Virus record (IMG/VR): IMGVR_UViG_3300033552_000006
Coordinates: 1 to 58,643 of that record
DNA length: 58,643 nucleotides
DNA from: a virus
Reading direction: 5' to 3' (one strand)
Both the position numbers and the translations under genes were made by a program. Below are positions 42,501-52,385 of the stretch, in pieces; position 1 is the stretch's first letter; every line of letters begins with the position of its first letter. The notes beneath the pieces are model-generated. The model made no database searches. It had not been told where the DNA came from and was given only the letters and a program-made list of their open reading frames with translations.

Positions 42501-45500
42501 TACACTACTTCTATATCTGCTAAAAAAGATTTGGGTAACGCTTCTGTTGTTGGCACTGTTGTCAAAGGTGCTTGGACAGGAACCAAAGGCGCTGTTAAAT
42601 TAGCGGGCAAAGGGTTAAAGTATGCTGCTAAAACAGGTCGTGGAATTGCCAAAGAAGGTGGCGAAATTATAGAAAAAACTCAGGAAGAAATTCAAAATGC
42701 ATTAGACCAAAAAGCTAAAGAGAAAGCCAATACGCAAAACGTCAATCAGGATGCCATGCGTAAGAAAATCATGCATGATGCTTATTACAGTTCCTCTGCC
42801 AGAAACATTGCCAACAATCCTAATGCTGCTGTTTCTAAACAAGAATTAGATGCTTACCTTGATACTAAAATAGCGGCGTTCAAATGGGGGCCAAGAGCCA
42901 TCGAAGAACAGTACACTATCAATAGAATCTTAAAAGCAAAAGGTATTGATGTTAATGTTGTAATTGCCCAAAATCTATTTTCTGCAGTAGGCACCCATGC
43001 AGTAGGTTATGCATTGGCAAGTACTATTTATATTGATGAAAAGGTTTGGAATCAACCAGCTGTATTTATGCATGAAATGTCACATATTCATTACCAACTT
43101 ACTCAAAATACTCCGGCTACAAAAGCAGTAGTAGAATTTGCTAGAAGGGATGCTAAATTGGTGGAAAAAGTAGAACGTTTATATGCTACTAAAGTAATCT
43201 ATGAATCAGAAGGTAAAAAATTTACCCTTGAAACATTCTTAAATGATATTGGCGGACAAGAAGCTTATCAAGACGTAATAGATGAACATGGAATGGAAGC
43301 GTTTTTAGCAGATATTGGTATCACCAAAGCGCCTGATTCAGAACAGTCAGTAATCAATGAGGAATTGTTCACTCATACTCTTGAAGGCCCAATGGCTAAA
43401 AATTTCAACCAAGCCTTAGAACCTATTCGTGAAAGAGGTAGAAAAATAGAATCTAAAAAATGGTGGAGTTGGTTAAAAGGAAACCAAGTTACTTTTGAAC
43501 CATTTGCTTTGGATGTTGCTGAAAAATTAAACAAAGGAGTTGCAATAAACCGTAACGATTTGTTTGAACACGTTATGAGTAAGTTTTCAGAAGAAGTGGC
43601 TAAAAAACCAAAGTCAGCGTTTACTGCTTCCGGGCATGCTTCTATTGTGGACATGCAACAAGCTAATGCTATAGCAAACCATCAAAGAATTACTGCTTCT
43701 AAAATTGAGCAAAGACAATCTTACGATGCCGAAGAAGCTAAGAAAAAAAACAGAGCAACTACCTATGCTAGACTGGCTCAGAAAATCAAAGCGGATATTA
43801 ACATCAGCATGAAAGATATGTCCGAGTTGGAACGTAGAAACGAAACAGAATTCCAATTGGAAGAACTGGAAAACTCTATGTTGGAAGAAGGGGCTTTCGA
43901 TGATTACGAATTAGCCAAGTCTGTTCAGTTTAGGGGAGCAACTAGAATACTGAACAGCTTTACCAAAAGTTTGAATTATGTGAAACGCCAACGTTTTGCA
44001 GCAGCCGATGGTATCGCTTCTGATTTTAATGAAGATGATTTGTTAGATAGAGACGCGTTAATTTCAGAGTTCTATAGTCTTGCCTTTGAACACAAAGGAA
44101 ACACTAATGGATTTATAGATTCTATCGAAACCAGTCAAGTGGAAGAAGTGTATCAGTTCAATCAGTACATGGAGAAAATGCACCCGGGAGAGAAACATAT
44201 GTACTTGAGTTCTATGGCTCACGTAATGGCAAACACTCAAACCATAAGTGCTATCAAAAGTGTAGTTACCGCTGATGGGAAATGGGAAACAGTCAATGCT
44301 CTATCCGAAACAGAAAACCATAAGGTTCAAAACCACATGGCTAAAATGGAACGTGATGAAAATTTACATTACAACCATAAAACGGACGAAAATGCATCGC
44401 TTCCAGTTCAGAATTATCAGTACTTTATTGATGCCTACAATGACATCAAATCAGGTAATCAAAATGATGAAAGCTATTTAGGAATCCTAAGAATGATTGC
44501 TCCAACAGGAACTAAGTTTTCGGCCTTGATCAACAACCAAACTATCAACATGAAAGGGCACAATATCAATGTGAGAGTTCTTATTGATAAAATGGTAAAA
44601 TCCAAAGTGGCCGAAAATGAAAACGGTAAAATTGCAGTGTACAAACTAAAACCGTTCATTGAAGCCATTGTAGACAGTAACCGTAAATTCACTTCGTATT
44701 CTGTAATCCAGAATGCTGAGGGGAACATGGAACCAAGCAAGATTACCAACAATCATTTATTGTCAGAGATTAATGCTATGAATGAGTTTCTTGTCAAAGA
44801 CGCAAAAGGCAATTTCCCGACCTTTAAATCATTTAAGGAAAGATATTCCCATTTGTCTGACGCTTCCAACAGAACGCATGAAAACCCTGTTTTAAGAGGT
44901 ATCTACGATAATGCTAAAAGCAATACTGCTAGACCTTCTTTAACTCAGTATGCTGGACTTACGCACTTGCAGAACGGAGCTAACTCTTTGTATAAAAACT
45001 CAACTGACTTTGCTCAGACTATTGAGGATTTTATGTTGTTCAGCAAATATACTTCTAAGAACTATGTTCAGACTTTGAGTGCTATGGCTGACAGTCCAAG
45101 AAAGTTCATGATGACAGTTGAACGTATCTTGCACAAAGATGCTTTCAACTCTAAAAATGAATTGACTTTAAAAGGAAAACGTTTGCTTGAATCCTCTTGG
45201 AAAATTTATGATAAATCCAATGAAAATCTTTCTGGAAAAAAGAAAGCAATGACTATGCAAACTCAAGGAGAATTCTTTACCAAGTTTGATCAGTCCGTAA
45301 GCAAGGAAATTGCTCGTTGGAATGAGAATGCTAAAGACCTGATAGCTAACAAAACAATTGAGCCTACTTATTTTACTAACGGAAAGCTTAATGCCAACGG
45401 AGAAAATAAGATACGTGAATTTGTATTGAACCAAACCGTTAATGGAATGGCATTGGCTGAAATATTCAATCCGGGTATTCCTTTTAATGATATCGTAAAA

Positions 45501-48500
45501 CGTAACAAAGGAAACAGTTCTCCTGTAATCACTTTCGGAAACAAGAATCTTAAAATGGAAGCTATTCCAATTGACGATACTAAATCTGAACTTGGTTCTA
45601 ACTCTGGTATGTATATGACTCAAGCTATGGCTCAAAAAATAATTGATGCCGGACTTGGAGTCTTTGATTTGAATCATGGATTAAAATTATTGAACTACCA
45701 TGTAGAGAGAGATAATCCAAATTTTAAAGGAGTATCTGCTTACTTCAAAGGGTACACAACTATAATCTCTGAGGAGACTTTAATCACTGAACCTGGACTA
45801 AAAGGTATTTACCAATTACTTACGGAACGTGAAGAAAAGTACAACGGAGAATATTTCGATAAGTATGGAGTTAGTCCTTCTTTAGATATTACCAATGGGG
45901 AAGAAAACTACATCAACTATGCCGTTCCGTATTCTGCCATTAAAAGCGATTTGTTTTCTGCTGAGCAACAACAATCATTATCAGGTATAACTTATGAAGC
46001 ACTCGAAGCCAATTTATCAGACCACCAAAACAGATTGCAAGGAGACAAAGAAACTGTTACTGAATACGATAAAATGCATGCTGCTTTGGATGCTCTTTAT
46101 TATGGCGATAATGGTTTCATGGGCTTATCTACCAATAATTTTGGGCCACAACAAATAATGGATAAACAAACTGAAGAAGCGGTAACGCCTGTTCAGTTTA
46201 TGTCCTCTGTTATTGTAAACGGAATGGTTGGCAACAACTTAGAAATGGGAGAAGAAATTCAAAAGCTTATCCGTACCGATATGAAGAATAACTTGGACGA
46301 GGTTATCTCTGAATTGGGGAACATGGAACCGGCTAAGTACAAGGCTTTCATCTTAAAGAATTTGGATTTGGAGAATATGGACCAAACCCAAAGGCTTATG
46401 ATTGAAGAATCCCTTACTAATCTTAACCATCCGGCTGTATCTGACTTTATAACTAATACATTAGCCAATAGATTAAAACAAGCCGGAAACAAGCTTAAAA
46501 CAAATGGTAGTGTTGCACAACAAAAACCATCATTACATTTTAAATACGGTAGAGGTAAGAACTATTCTATTAATGGAAGAACAGGACTTGCTGGATTTAC
46601 AGACAGACACAATGCCGATGGTAGTGTAGGAACTATGGTTAATGAAATCGTATTGCCTAAGCACATGAAAGATAAAGTTATCTTCAGACAGTACTTGGAC
46701 GAAAACGATCCTCAAGCTATGCGTATCATAAAAGCAAATGCAGACTTAATGGGTAAGTTTACCAAAGCTACTACCGAAAATGATGCTCAAGCTAAATCTG
46801 ATGTAATGAAACAAGTGGCTTTAATGATTGCACGTTCCAGACATGGACAAGCAAGAACAAAGGGTTCTTACGGGCATGATGTAAATGATTATATCGGAGA
46901 GTTTTACGAAGATGGCGTTGCTAAAGGTTGGTTTGTTCGCGGAGAAAGTGTGATGGGTACTCGTATTCCTTCGCATGGACCAGCATCAACAGGAGTCTTT
47001 GAAGCAGTAGATTATTTGGAAGGAGAAGGAAACCAAACTATTGTATCAGAAGAATTTTCAGATATAGCCGGTTCCGATTACGATGGAGATTCCTTGTTTA
47101 TTCAACGCAAAGGAAAAGAGACGCCAAACTTCAACCAAGCTTTGGAAAAAACAGTTGACTTATGGACTTCTCCGGGAATGAAAAACCAAATCAAAGCTAA
47201 GATTGAATTTGAAAAAGAAGTTGAATCAGTTATCGGTGATCAGAAAGTAGAAAAGCAAATGCCTATGTCTCCGGCTTACCACCGAGAAGCGTACAACAAT
47301 ACCATGATTTCTAAAAGAAATATTGGTATCATTTTCAACACCCACCGTATTGCAAATTACTTGGCGGCTTACAATGTAAAATTGAACAGCCCTATTAATA
47401 TCGATGGAACCAGAGTTGATGCTTTTAGCGATAAGGAAGTAGGACAAGAGAGTAGAAACAATCAATCTGCTATGCTTGCCAATATCATTTTGGATAATAC
47501 CAAATGGGGTTTCGCTGATGCTTTGGGATTAAATGACCAAACTATCAACCAGTACTCTTTACTTACTAACATGGGATTCTCTTTAAAGCAAATCAATGGT
47601 ATCATGAACTCAAAAGCGGTTAAGGTTTGGAACAAGCACCAAGCCAATAACCAAAACCCGTTCGCTACCAAAATGAAAAATGCTGATGTAAAGAAAGCCA
47701 TACTAACGGAATTAGGTATAGACGATTCTAAAGTGAAAGCAATCAGTATTAACACTAGTGCCGATAAGATAAATTCTAAAGAGCAAATGAAGCACATTAT
47801 TCAAATGATGGAGACATTGGAAACCATGAACGCTGATATTTTACATATCTCTAAAATTATGGCAGGCCACAAAGGAATTGAAAACGATCCGTTTGTATTG
47901 GAAAAACAATTGTCGGCATTTGATCAAGTAATCAATTCTGATAAAAACAATGCTTTGCTTACGTTCCCTAAAGCGTTCAGAGATAATCCGGACATTAGTG
48001 CTTATCACGATAATGCTTCTCGCATATTGGAGATTATGAAAAAAGCCAATACCATTTACAATAAATCAACTTCTGAGTTGATTGCTGTACTGGACGAGAA
48101 AATAGGTTTTGATAAAAAACTTAGCAAAAGCCAACAGGAACGTGCTTCAGATATCATCAAAAGATTTACTACTTCCAGAATGTTAGGGTTAAACAACCTT
48201 ACTTCTACGGAGAAGCTTAAAGTAAAAAGACAATTGTTTAAAAACATTCAGGCTTATGAAAAAATGTTGCAAGAAACTAAGCTTCCGGGCAACAGAGGAC
48301 TTACGCAATTGGACAAAAGCGTATTGTTCAACAGAGCATTGAATATCAATATCAAACATGCACCTGGACAAAAAAACAAAACTGAAGGAGCTAAAGTTTT
48401 TGACGAAAAAAGCTATGTGTCAGCAAATCCAAGATTCTTTAATGAAAGCATTACAGAAGAAGATAGAATTGCTGTACAACAAGAGTACAAAGCATTGCCT

Positions 48501-51500
48501 CAAAATATCAAAGATGGATTGCTTACTTTGGATTTAATGAAAAATGGATTAACAGGAAAATTATCTTTGTCAAGTATTTTTGATGAAGGTACTAACCATG
48601 ATATTTCTACTTATGCTGCACATGATAGCAAAACCAAGAACAATCCTATAGATAAAAAAGTGATGGATAAATTAGAAAATCTTATTATCTCTAATGAATT
48701 CAAAACTAGCAAAAGCATTCAAGACGTTAGTGGTACTGTATCTTTTAAAGCGGGAGATAACTTAGTCTCTTACATCAGAACCAACAACAAAATTGTATCT
48801 GATGGATTGCAAAGAGGTAATGGAATGATATTCAAAGTAAATGGCAAGCCCTATATCTACGAAGGTATTTCCAAAGAAGAAAAGGACATGATCCGCCAAG
48901 GAAATCGCGATGCTCAAACACAACAACAAGCTTTTACTACTGCTTTGTTCGGTAAAATAAAACCATACAAAGTTTTTGAAGGAGAGGATATCAATCTGGA
49001 AGCTATTTCTATTCCTGATATTGATGGAAGCAGACCCACTTACAAAAGTAAAAAATCAGAGCAGTCCACTAAAGCGGGCCACATGACTGAAGCTACTGTT
49101 AAGTTTGAATCTACTATAAAAAAAAAAGCTAACGTAGGTAACGCTTCACTTATTGATTACCATAACTACAATGACGTTGCTCCCTTAAATCAAAGGGAGT
49201 TTAACGTTGTTATGGAATACGACCAAACCATTGACGACGAGCAAAAAGAATTAGTTTATAAAACCTATCTCGACGAAAAGAAAGAAGCCAATGACTTAAT
49301 GGCTACCCACAATCAAGAAACTTTTTCCAAAATGACTGATGATAATTTGAGCAAAGCCTATAGCAAATTTGCCCAAAAAGATATGTATGCCTATTCTGTT
49401 ATTACTACACCGCTTATCATGGAACTAGCGAGTCGTATGGGCGTGGAGCAAAGTGCCTTAACAGAACAGTTTGAAGATGGCAAGGATATTAGTCTTATGG
49501 ACAGTTGGCTAAACAACAACAACATCTCCTCCAATCATCCCGTTACCCAAAACCTTGTAAAGAAGCTTGGAGAAGAATACAAAAAATTCGTATTGGAAAG
49601 AGGGAAATATATTAAGAGTATCAATACGGCTACCGATGCACTTTACCAAGAGAAATTTGGGCTTAGCAAAAACAAATATGTTCGTATGGGGCAAAGAGTA
49701 GTACAGTCTTTGGTGAACAATAGAATTGAAGTTTATGAGAAGCTATACGGAAATTTGATAGAGAGGGAAGAAATTATTGATGCCAATGGAACCACAAAGA
49801 AAACTTTGAAGTTTAAAAGTGAAGATACTATAAAAGCTTTGCACAAATCAGGTAAAATCAGTCAGGCTGAAATGGACTTTTATACTGTATTTAGAAAAAC
49901 CACTAATCACTTAAAACAATTTGATGGAAACGATAAAACCCGTAAGGATTATATACCACATACTGCTATGGGTAACTTTGAACAGTTCGCCAATAGAGGT
50001 TTGTTAGGATTAATGGTTAATAGCAAGGGAATTGACAGTGTAATTGAGGACGTAAAAGTATATACAGATATTGGTGGCAAAAAAGAATTAATATCGTTTA
50101 GAGACGCCAAAAATCATTACAATGCTTTGGCTTATTCCAAACAACAAACGCCTAAAGATTTATTGAATTTTGAGAAGTTGAAACGTACTGCTAAAAAATT
50201 GCAAAAAACAGGAAAGAACGAAGATGGTTCTCGTTTGATTTATAGCAATATGCAAAATGAGACTTTGCTTGGAATGAGTCCATTGAGTAGGTTTGCAAGT
50301 TCTCGTTCTAATACTGCCGAAATAATGCCCTCAATGGATTTAAATAAAGCATTAGTGGAATACGTCAACGCAAGTATGTTTACTAATGGAAATGAAAGCT
50401 TCAAAGGGTTCAAAGCTATGATGCCAATGATTGATGGAGTGATGGCTTACAATGAAAAAAACGGATACCAAAATGCGTACAAGTATGTAAAAGAAGTGGT
50501 AAAAGAAGGGTTCATTATGAAAAAAGACCAAATCACTTTCAGCAAAAATACTGATGCTGTAATCAATGGCTTGGTTAAAAGCAATACGATGTATGCTTTG
50601 GGATATAAGGGTATGCTTATAGGGAAAGGGATATATGCCATTGGTAACTTAGCCGTTGGTAAGTACATGAACATAAAAAGGGAAGGTGGAAAGTCTTGGG
50701 CTGTTGGAGAGGCTCGCTATTGGGGAGTGGACAAAGGCATCAGCTTAGATACTTTGGATAGACGTAGGAGAGCAAAAAACATACTTTCCAATTTAGGGTA
50801 TATGGAAGCTGACTTCTACGATGATGTAGATATTGAAGCTAAATCAGGTATCGACAATGTATTTACACAAATGGCTTTACTGCCAATGTCGGTGACTGAA
50901 AATTGGATTCAAAAAAGTCATATGCTTGGAATGCTTACCGATGAAGAGTTTGACAAGTTTGATGAAAAAGGACAATACAAAACGGGGGAAACACAAATTC
51001 AAATGGAGCGTGTTCAGAAACTTGAAGAGCGAGTTAAGAACTCACATGGTAAGGGGTTTAGTCCTACAGACCAAAGTAGAATCCATAGGTATGCAGTAGG
51101 TAAAATGTTCATGCAATTTTCAAGACATTTACCTGTACAAATCAGAGAGCGATTTGCTAAAGAGGATATTGATATGAACGGACAAAAATATATCGGTTCA
51201 TTGAGACAAGTGGGTAAAACAGCTGTTGATATCTTCAACAATCGTATGACTCCTGACAAATTTAAAGAGTACTATGCTGACTTGGAACCGCATCAAAAAG
51301 AAGCGTTGCTTGCTGGACTGAGAGGTATGGCACTTATGACTACTCTTGGAATGATAGCGGGCCATTCTACTGATGCAAGTCAAATGACTTCGGGAACTGA
51401 TGCCTCTAGTGTAGCCAGTGGGGTTATGAGTGATGCAAACATTCACTTTGACTTAGACAGGCTTGGACTTAAAACGATACCCCCTTCGGTACGTTCTGCT

Positions 51501-51554
51501 ATGAGTGTGCTAAAAATGATAACACATGGTGGTCAGACTGATGCTGGTAAGTAA
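39516..51554 (+). CDS. Giant virion protein: zincin protease domain plus DPBB virion RNA polymerase
   Basis: 4,012 residues, one fifth of the window. N-terminal ~700 residues are helical and Gly/Ala-rich (putative ejection part). A HEMSH zinc site (His1186, Glu1187, His1190), with NEELFTH ~1281-1287 as possible third ligand, marks a zincin metallopeptidase. Further on, RIPSHGP (2483-2489) and DYDGD (2521-2525) match the RAPTLH and NADFDGD segments of the RNA polymerase beta' double-psi barrel; Asp2521, 2523 and 2525 would bind catalytic Mg. This is the signature of crAss-like virion RNA polymerases, injected to transcribe early genes. The C-terminal ~1,400 residues are unassigned. A 10-A run lies at codons ~3201-3204. 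Confidence 0.85.
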   Translation: MGKIFKSNNLDPAGVNIPTAEQNQAEFLDMQSKSQENIDMQTADYLAKEKKKQYGDINAATQDSGMAGMQEEFQGMAGTETAIQNQDQSQLPKAYNMDDIHRNWLGQTGESFMKGLGDTVIGSTGDLLNFATAPLDGFTMLEGNILGNALREYGDEMADEHTTFLKKKLEGQELTWGSLADPDFWSTNVAEMIPMALEFMVTGFGAGAAAKKGAGFFVKSLGTEARLLKAMQTSTDVAEGLAGSGRLVKDIIGTGKGIKDFSLAKYLTRNVDGVLEMSKFSKEFAGAAGAGAANNLLTGAVNGMEAHREMVSQNEQDIAKGIAPRYTEDEMAQVATGTFTRNMLYAPMDMISWGLSYGKAGEKLMAGMSKKMVLKPAEEIAKQTAASFTKSTFPLVKGIMGAAGHGFMEGAEETFQETYEEWARLKSREKHLGEKAPDYWDFYFSKENKNTKVASFAMGALMGGAMNLNFKKAAEEGLNYRDRSEVLRATIDVNDKGGQNAKTYHIRNQMIDLLHDDKVEHFDAFMSSLLAKGTIDEEQLNEYTKEFQEVSVDYNAAANLNVAGKYALAENTIKAKSLSRFIENEKASYAEKQASLKENFDGEENNAVLHQEQLQELADLENTMAEAENPITAEKIKHIKESIAEHKNSPVQAQYAKLESEHNQQVEMLSLNLAMANANRMNLISGKSATPLNIKFWKNSNGVEQVFITEDSKEYYEEGFSYSNENKNDPNLKDKKSMSEGDLQSFQAEGDVLAGLSDKQYEQFVNMSSEEVFESAKRNHENMLKNASKETIKIYDKIMGKGKELVGKVKAKLDANGNPVLDEEGNPVMEPDTAETTPTSTKPINPNISPSGEENAYEKAYQEGGLETAKEAEARKIAEEEAKFKEKQSTEPKTKEQQIEDFFKGMNADEGAQKKMKEYAERLANGESEEKVFEGINLDGAIANGTREYLNIIQDSQIDENLNQKPTYSVVKDKVTGKYSLVDTVTGEPHPNGKTYTTSISAKKDLGNASVVGTVVKGAWTGTKGAVKLAGKGLKYAAKTGRGIAKEGGEIIEKTQEEIQNALDQKAKEKANTQNVNQDAMRKKIMHDAYYSSSARNIANNPNAAVSKQELDAYLDTKIAAFKWGPRAIEEQYTINRILKAKGIDVNVVIAQNLFSAVGTHAVGYALASTIYIDEKVWNQPAVFMHEMSHIHYQLTQNTPATKAVVEFARRDAKLVEKVERLYATKVIYESEGKKFTLETFLNDIGGQEAYQDVIDEHGMEAFLADIGITKAPDSEQSVINEELFTHTLEGPMAKNFNQALEPIRERGRKIESKKWWSWLKGNQVTFEPFALDVAEKLNKGVAINRNDLFEHVMSKFSEEVAKKPKSAFTASGHASIVDMQQANAIANHQRITASKIEQRQSYDAEEAKKKNRATTYARLAQKIKADINISMKDMSELERRNETEFQLEELENSMLEEGAFDDYELAKSVQFRGATRILNSFTKSLNYVKRQRFAAADGIASDFNEDDLLDRDALISEFYSLAFEHKGNTNGFIDSIETSQVEEVYQFNQYMEKMHPGEKHMYLSSMAHVMANTQTISAIKSVVTADGKWETVNALSETENHKVQNHMAKMERDENLHYNHKTDENASLPVQNYQYFIDAYNDIKSGNQNDESYLGILRMIAPTGTKFSALINNQTINMKGHNINVRVLIDKMVKSKVAENENGKIAVYKLKPFIEAIVDSNRKFTSYSVIQNAEGNMEPSKITNNHLLSEINAMNEFLVKDAKGNFPTFKSFKERYSHLSDASNRTHENPVLRGIYDNAKSNTARPSLTQYAGLTHLQNGANSLYKNSTDFAQTIEDFMLFSKYTSKNYVQTLSAMADSPRKFMMTVERILHKDAFNSKNELTLKGKRLLESSWKIYDKSNENLSGKKKAMTMQTQGEFFTKFDQSVSKEIARWNENAKDLIANKTIEPTYFTNGKLNANGENKIREFVLNQTVNGMALAEIFNPGIPFNDIVKRNKGNSSPVITFGNKNLKMEAIPIDDTKSELGSNSGMYMTQAMAQKIIDAGLGVFDLNHGLKLLNYHVERDNPNFKGVSAYFKGYTTIISEETLITEPGLKGIYQLLTEREEKYNGEYFDKYGVSPSLDITNGEENYINYAVPYSAIKSDLFSAEQQQSLSGITYEALEANLSDHQNRLQGDKETVTEYDKMHAALDALYYGDNGFMGLSTNNFGPQQIMDKQTEEAVTPVQFMSSVIVNGMVGNNLEMGEEIQKLIRTDMKNNLDEVISELGNMEPAKYKAFILKNLDLENMDQTQRLMIEESLTNLNHPAVSDFITNTLANRLKQAGNKLKTNGSVAQQKPSLHFKYGRGKNYSINGRTGLAGFTDRHNADGSVGTMVNEIVLPKHMKDKVIFRQYLDENDPQAMRIIKANADLMGKFTKATTENDAQAKSDVMKQVALMIARSRHGQARTKGSYGHDVNDYIGEFYEDGVAKGWFVRGESVMGTRIPSHGPASTGVFEAVDYLEGEGNQTIVSEEFSDIAGSDYDGDSLFIQRKGKETPNFNQALEKTVDLWTSPGMKNQIKAKIEFEKEVESVIGDQKVEKQMPMSPAYHREAYNNTMISKRNIGIIFNTHRIANYLAAYNVKLNSPINIDGTRVDAFSDKEVGQESRNNQSAMLANIILDNTKWGFADALGLNDQTINQYSLLTNMGFSLKQINGIMNSKAVKVWNKHQANNQNPFATKMKNADVKKAILTELGIDDSKVKAISINTSADKINSKEQMKHIIQMMETLETMNADILHISKIMAGHKGIENDPFVLEKQLSAFDQVINSDKNNALLTFPKAFRDNPDISAYHDNASRILEIMKKANTIYNKSTSELIAVLDEKIGFDKKLSKSQQERASDIIKRFTTSRMLGLNNLTSTEKLKVKRQLFKNIQAYEKMLQETKLPGNRGLTQLDKSVLFNRALNINIKHAPGQKNKTEGAKVFDEKSYVSANPRFFNESITEEDRIAVQQEYKALPQNIKDGLLTLDLMKNGLTGKLSLSSIFDEGTNHDISTYAAHDSKTKNNPIDKKVMDKLENLIISNEFKTSKSIQDVSGTVSFKAGDNLVSYIRTNNKIVSDGLQRGNGMIFKVNGKPYIYEGISKEEKDMIRQGNRDAQTQQQAFTTALFGKIKPYKVFEGEDINLEAISIPDIDGSRPTYKSKKSEQSTKAGHMTEATVKFESTIKKKANVGNASLIDYHNYNDVAPLNQREFNVVMEYDQTIDDEQKELVYKTYLDEKKEANDLMATHNQETFSKMTDDNLSKAYSKFAQKDMYAYSVITTPLIMELASRMGVEQSALTEQFEDGKDISLMDSWLNNNNISSNHPVTQNLVKKLGEEYKKFVLERGKYIKSINTATDALYQEKFGLSKNKYVRMGQRVVQSLVNNRIEVYEKLYGNLIEREEIIDANGTTKKTLKFKSEDTIKALHKSGKISQAEMDFYTVFRKTTNHLKQFDGNDKTRKDYIPHTAMGNFEQFANRGLLGLMVNSKGIDSVIEDVKVYTDIGGKKELISFRDAKNHYNALAYSKQQTPKDLLNFEKLKRTAKKLQKTGKNEDGSRLIYSNMQNETLLGMSPLSRFASSRSNTAEIMPSMDLNKALVEYVNASMFTNGNESFKGFKAMMPMIDGVMAYNEKNGYQNAYKYVKEVVKEGFIMKKDQITFSKNTDAVINGLVKSNTMYALGYKGMLIGKGIYAIGNLAVGKYMNIKREGGKSWAVGEARYWGVDKGISLDTLDRRRRAKNILSNLGYMEADFYDDVDIEAKSGIDNVFTQMALLPMSVTENWIQKSHMLGMLTDEEFDKFDEKGQYKTGETQIQMERVQKLEERVKNSHGKGFSPTDQSRIHRYAVGKMFMQFSRHLPVQIRERFAKEDIDMNGQKYIGSLRQVGKTAVDIFNNRMTPDKFKEYYADLEPHQKEALLAGLRGMALMTTLGMIAGHSTDASQMTSGTDASSVASGVMSDANIHFDLDRLGLKTIPPSVRSAMSVLKMITHGGQTDAGK

Positions 51555-51559
51555 AAAAG

Positions 51560-51595
51560 AAAAGGCGAGATTCAGTATATGTTTCTCGCCTTTTT
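51560..51595. terminator. Strong terminator between convergent blocks (probably bidirectional)
   Basis: AAAAGGCGAGA (51560-51570) and TCTCGCCTTTT (51584-51594) form a perfect 11-bp stem with a 13-nt loop, T-run on the plus strand and A-run (T on the other strand) before it. It sits between the stop of the polymerase polyprotein and the convergent stop at 51602, so it can end both transcripts. Confidence 0.9.
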
Positions 51596-51601
51596 AATTA
51601 T

Positions 51602-51883
51602 TTATATCAATATCACTTCAAATGTGTGAAACACTAAAACTCCTCCTGCCATTTGAAAAGTTCCAATGTGTTTTAATTCTGCATTTTCTATTTCAGGTAT
51701 TGGATTCCCTGTTCCAAATATTTTAAAATGTCTGAATACTTTTTTCGCATTTACATCTACCAAAGCCCAAATACAAGGAACGTATCCTTGCATTTGATTT
51801 GTTAGTATTTCTGCTCCTATTGGCATTTCAATAATGTTGTCGTCCATGTTAGGCATTTGGAATTTCCATATTTGTTTTTTCAT
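51602..51883 (-). CDS. Small conserved protein of unknown function (93 aa), last cassette-like gene
   Basis: MKKQIWKFQMPNMDDNIIEM and later FRHFKIFGTGNPIPE, IGTFQMAGGVLVFHTFE. This pattern is familiar from a widespread small bacterial and phage family of unknown function (I believe DUF7352). It is the last gene of the leftward block, right before the terminator. An attC-like hairpin lies upstream of it. Confidence 0.8.
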   Translation of the reverse strand: MKKQIWKFQMPNMDDNIIEMPIGAEILTNQMQGYVPCIWALVDVNAKKVFRHFKIFGTGNPIPEIENAELKHIGTFQMAGGVLVFHTFEVILI

Positions 51884-51913
51884 AATTTATATATTAAGTA
51901 TTGTTTATTAAAT

Positions 51914-51967
51914 TTATAACTTGCGCTAGTAGCCATTGAAAAAACGGCGACTAGCTGACAGTTATGC
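51914..51967. repeat. attC-like inverted repeat A
   Basis: Ends TTATAAC (51914-51920) and GTTATGC (51961-51967). Inner arms GCGCTAGTAGCC and GGCGACTAGC pair with one or two unpaired bases, as in integron attC sites, over an A-rich loop. It lies between two tiny leftward genes, 5 nt from the stop of the upstream one (51973). It also resembles elements C and D in its ends while differing inside. Confidence 0.6.
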
Positions 51968-51972
51968 AACAG

Positions 51973-52356
51973 CTACCGTATATTGCGTATAATTCGATTT
52001 CGTAATTTTCTTTTTTGTGTTGCTTTTAATTGTTTATTATTAAATTGAAATTTTTCTTCTAAATCAAATTTTCCAAAAGAGTATTTTAAACGAAAATAAA
52101 TTTGGTAGATACACTCATTAAAATCATTTTCTTGGTCAAAAGCACCTTTTACCATCACACTTTCCATAAATTCTGATTGCGTTTTTTCTTTAAAACAAAA
52201 ACAACCATCTTTAAAATAAAAATTAAAGTGTTTATAATATTTACCTATTTTATTTCTTAATGCAATTTTAATTTTCGACAACAAAGCCGATTGCATAACA
52301 CTCGTTTGCACGCATTGCGGGTTTTGTGGTTCAATCATATTTTCGTTTCGCATCAT
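51973..52356 (-). CDS. Unknown basic protein in cassette region (127 aa)
   Basis: Lys/Phe/Asn-rich with aromatic motifs (YYKHFNFYFKDGCFCFKE) and a basic end (KRKLRNRIIRNIR). No family recognised. Either of two adjacent ATGs (52356, 52353) could be the start. Stop is TAG, 5 nt from repeat A. Confidence 0.65.
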   Translation of the reverse strand: MMRNENMIEPQNPQCVQTSVMQSALLSKIKIALRNKIGKYYKHFNFYFKDGCFCFKEKTQSEFMESVMVKGAFDQENDFNECIYQIYFRLKYSFGKFDLEEKFQFNNKQLKATQKRKLRNRIIRNIR

Positions 52357-52385
52357 ATTTATTTTAAGTTAGAAATTTTATTTTT

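Noticed and set aside
45168-45677. Minus-strand frame of 169 codons inside the polymerase polyprotein
   Set aside because: Ser/Phe/Ile-rich antisense shadow of an uninterrupted long gene; no start context.
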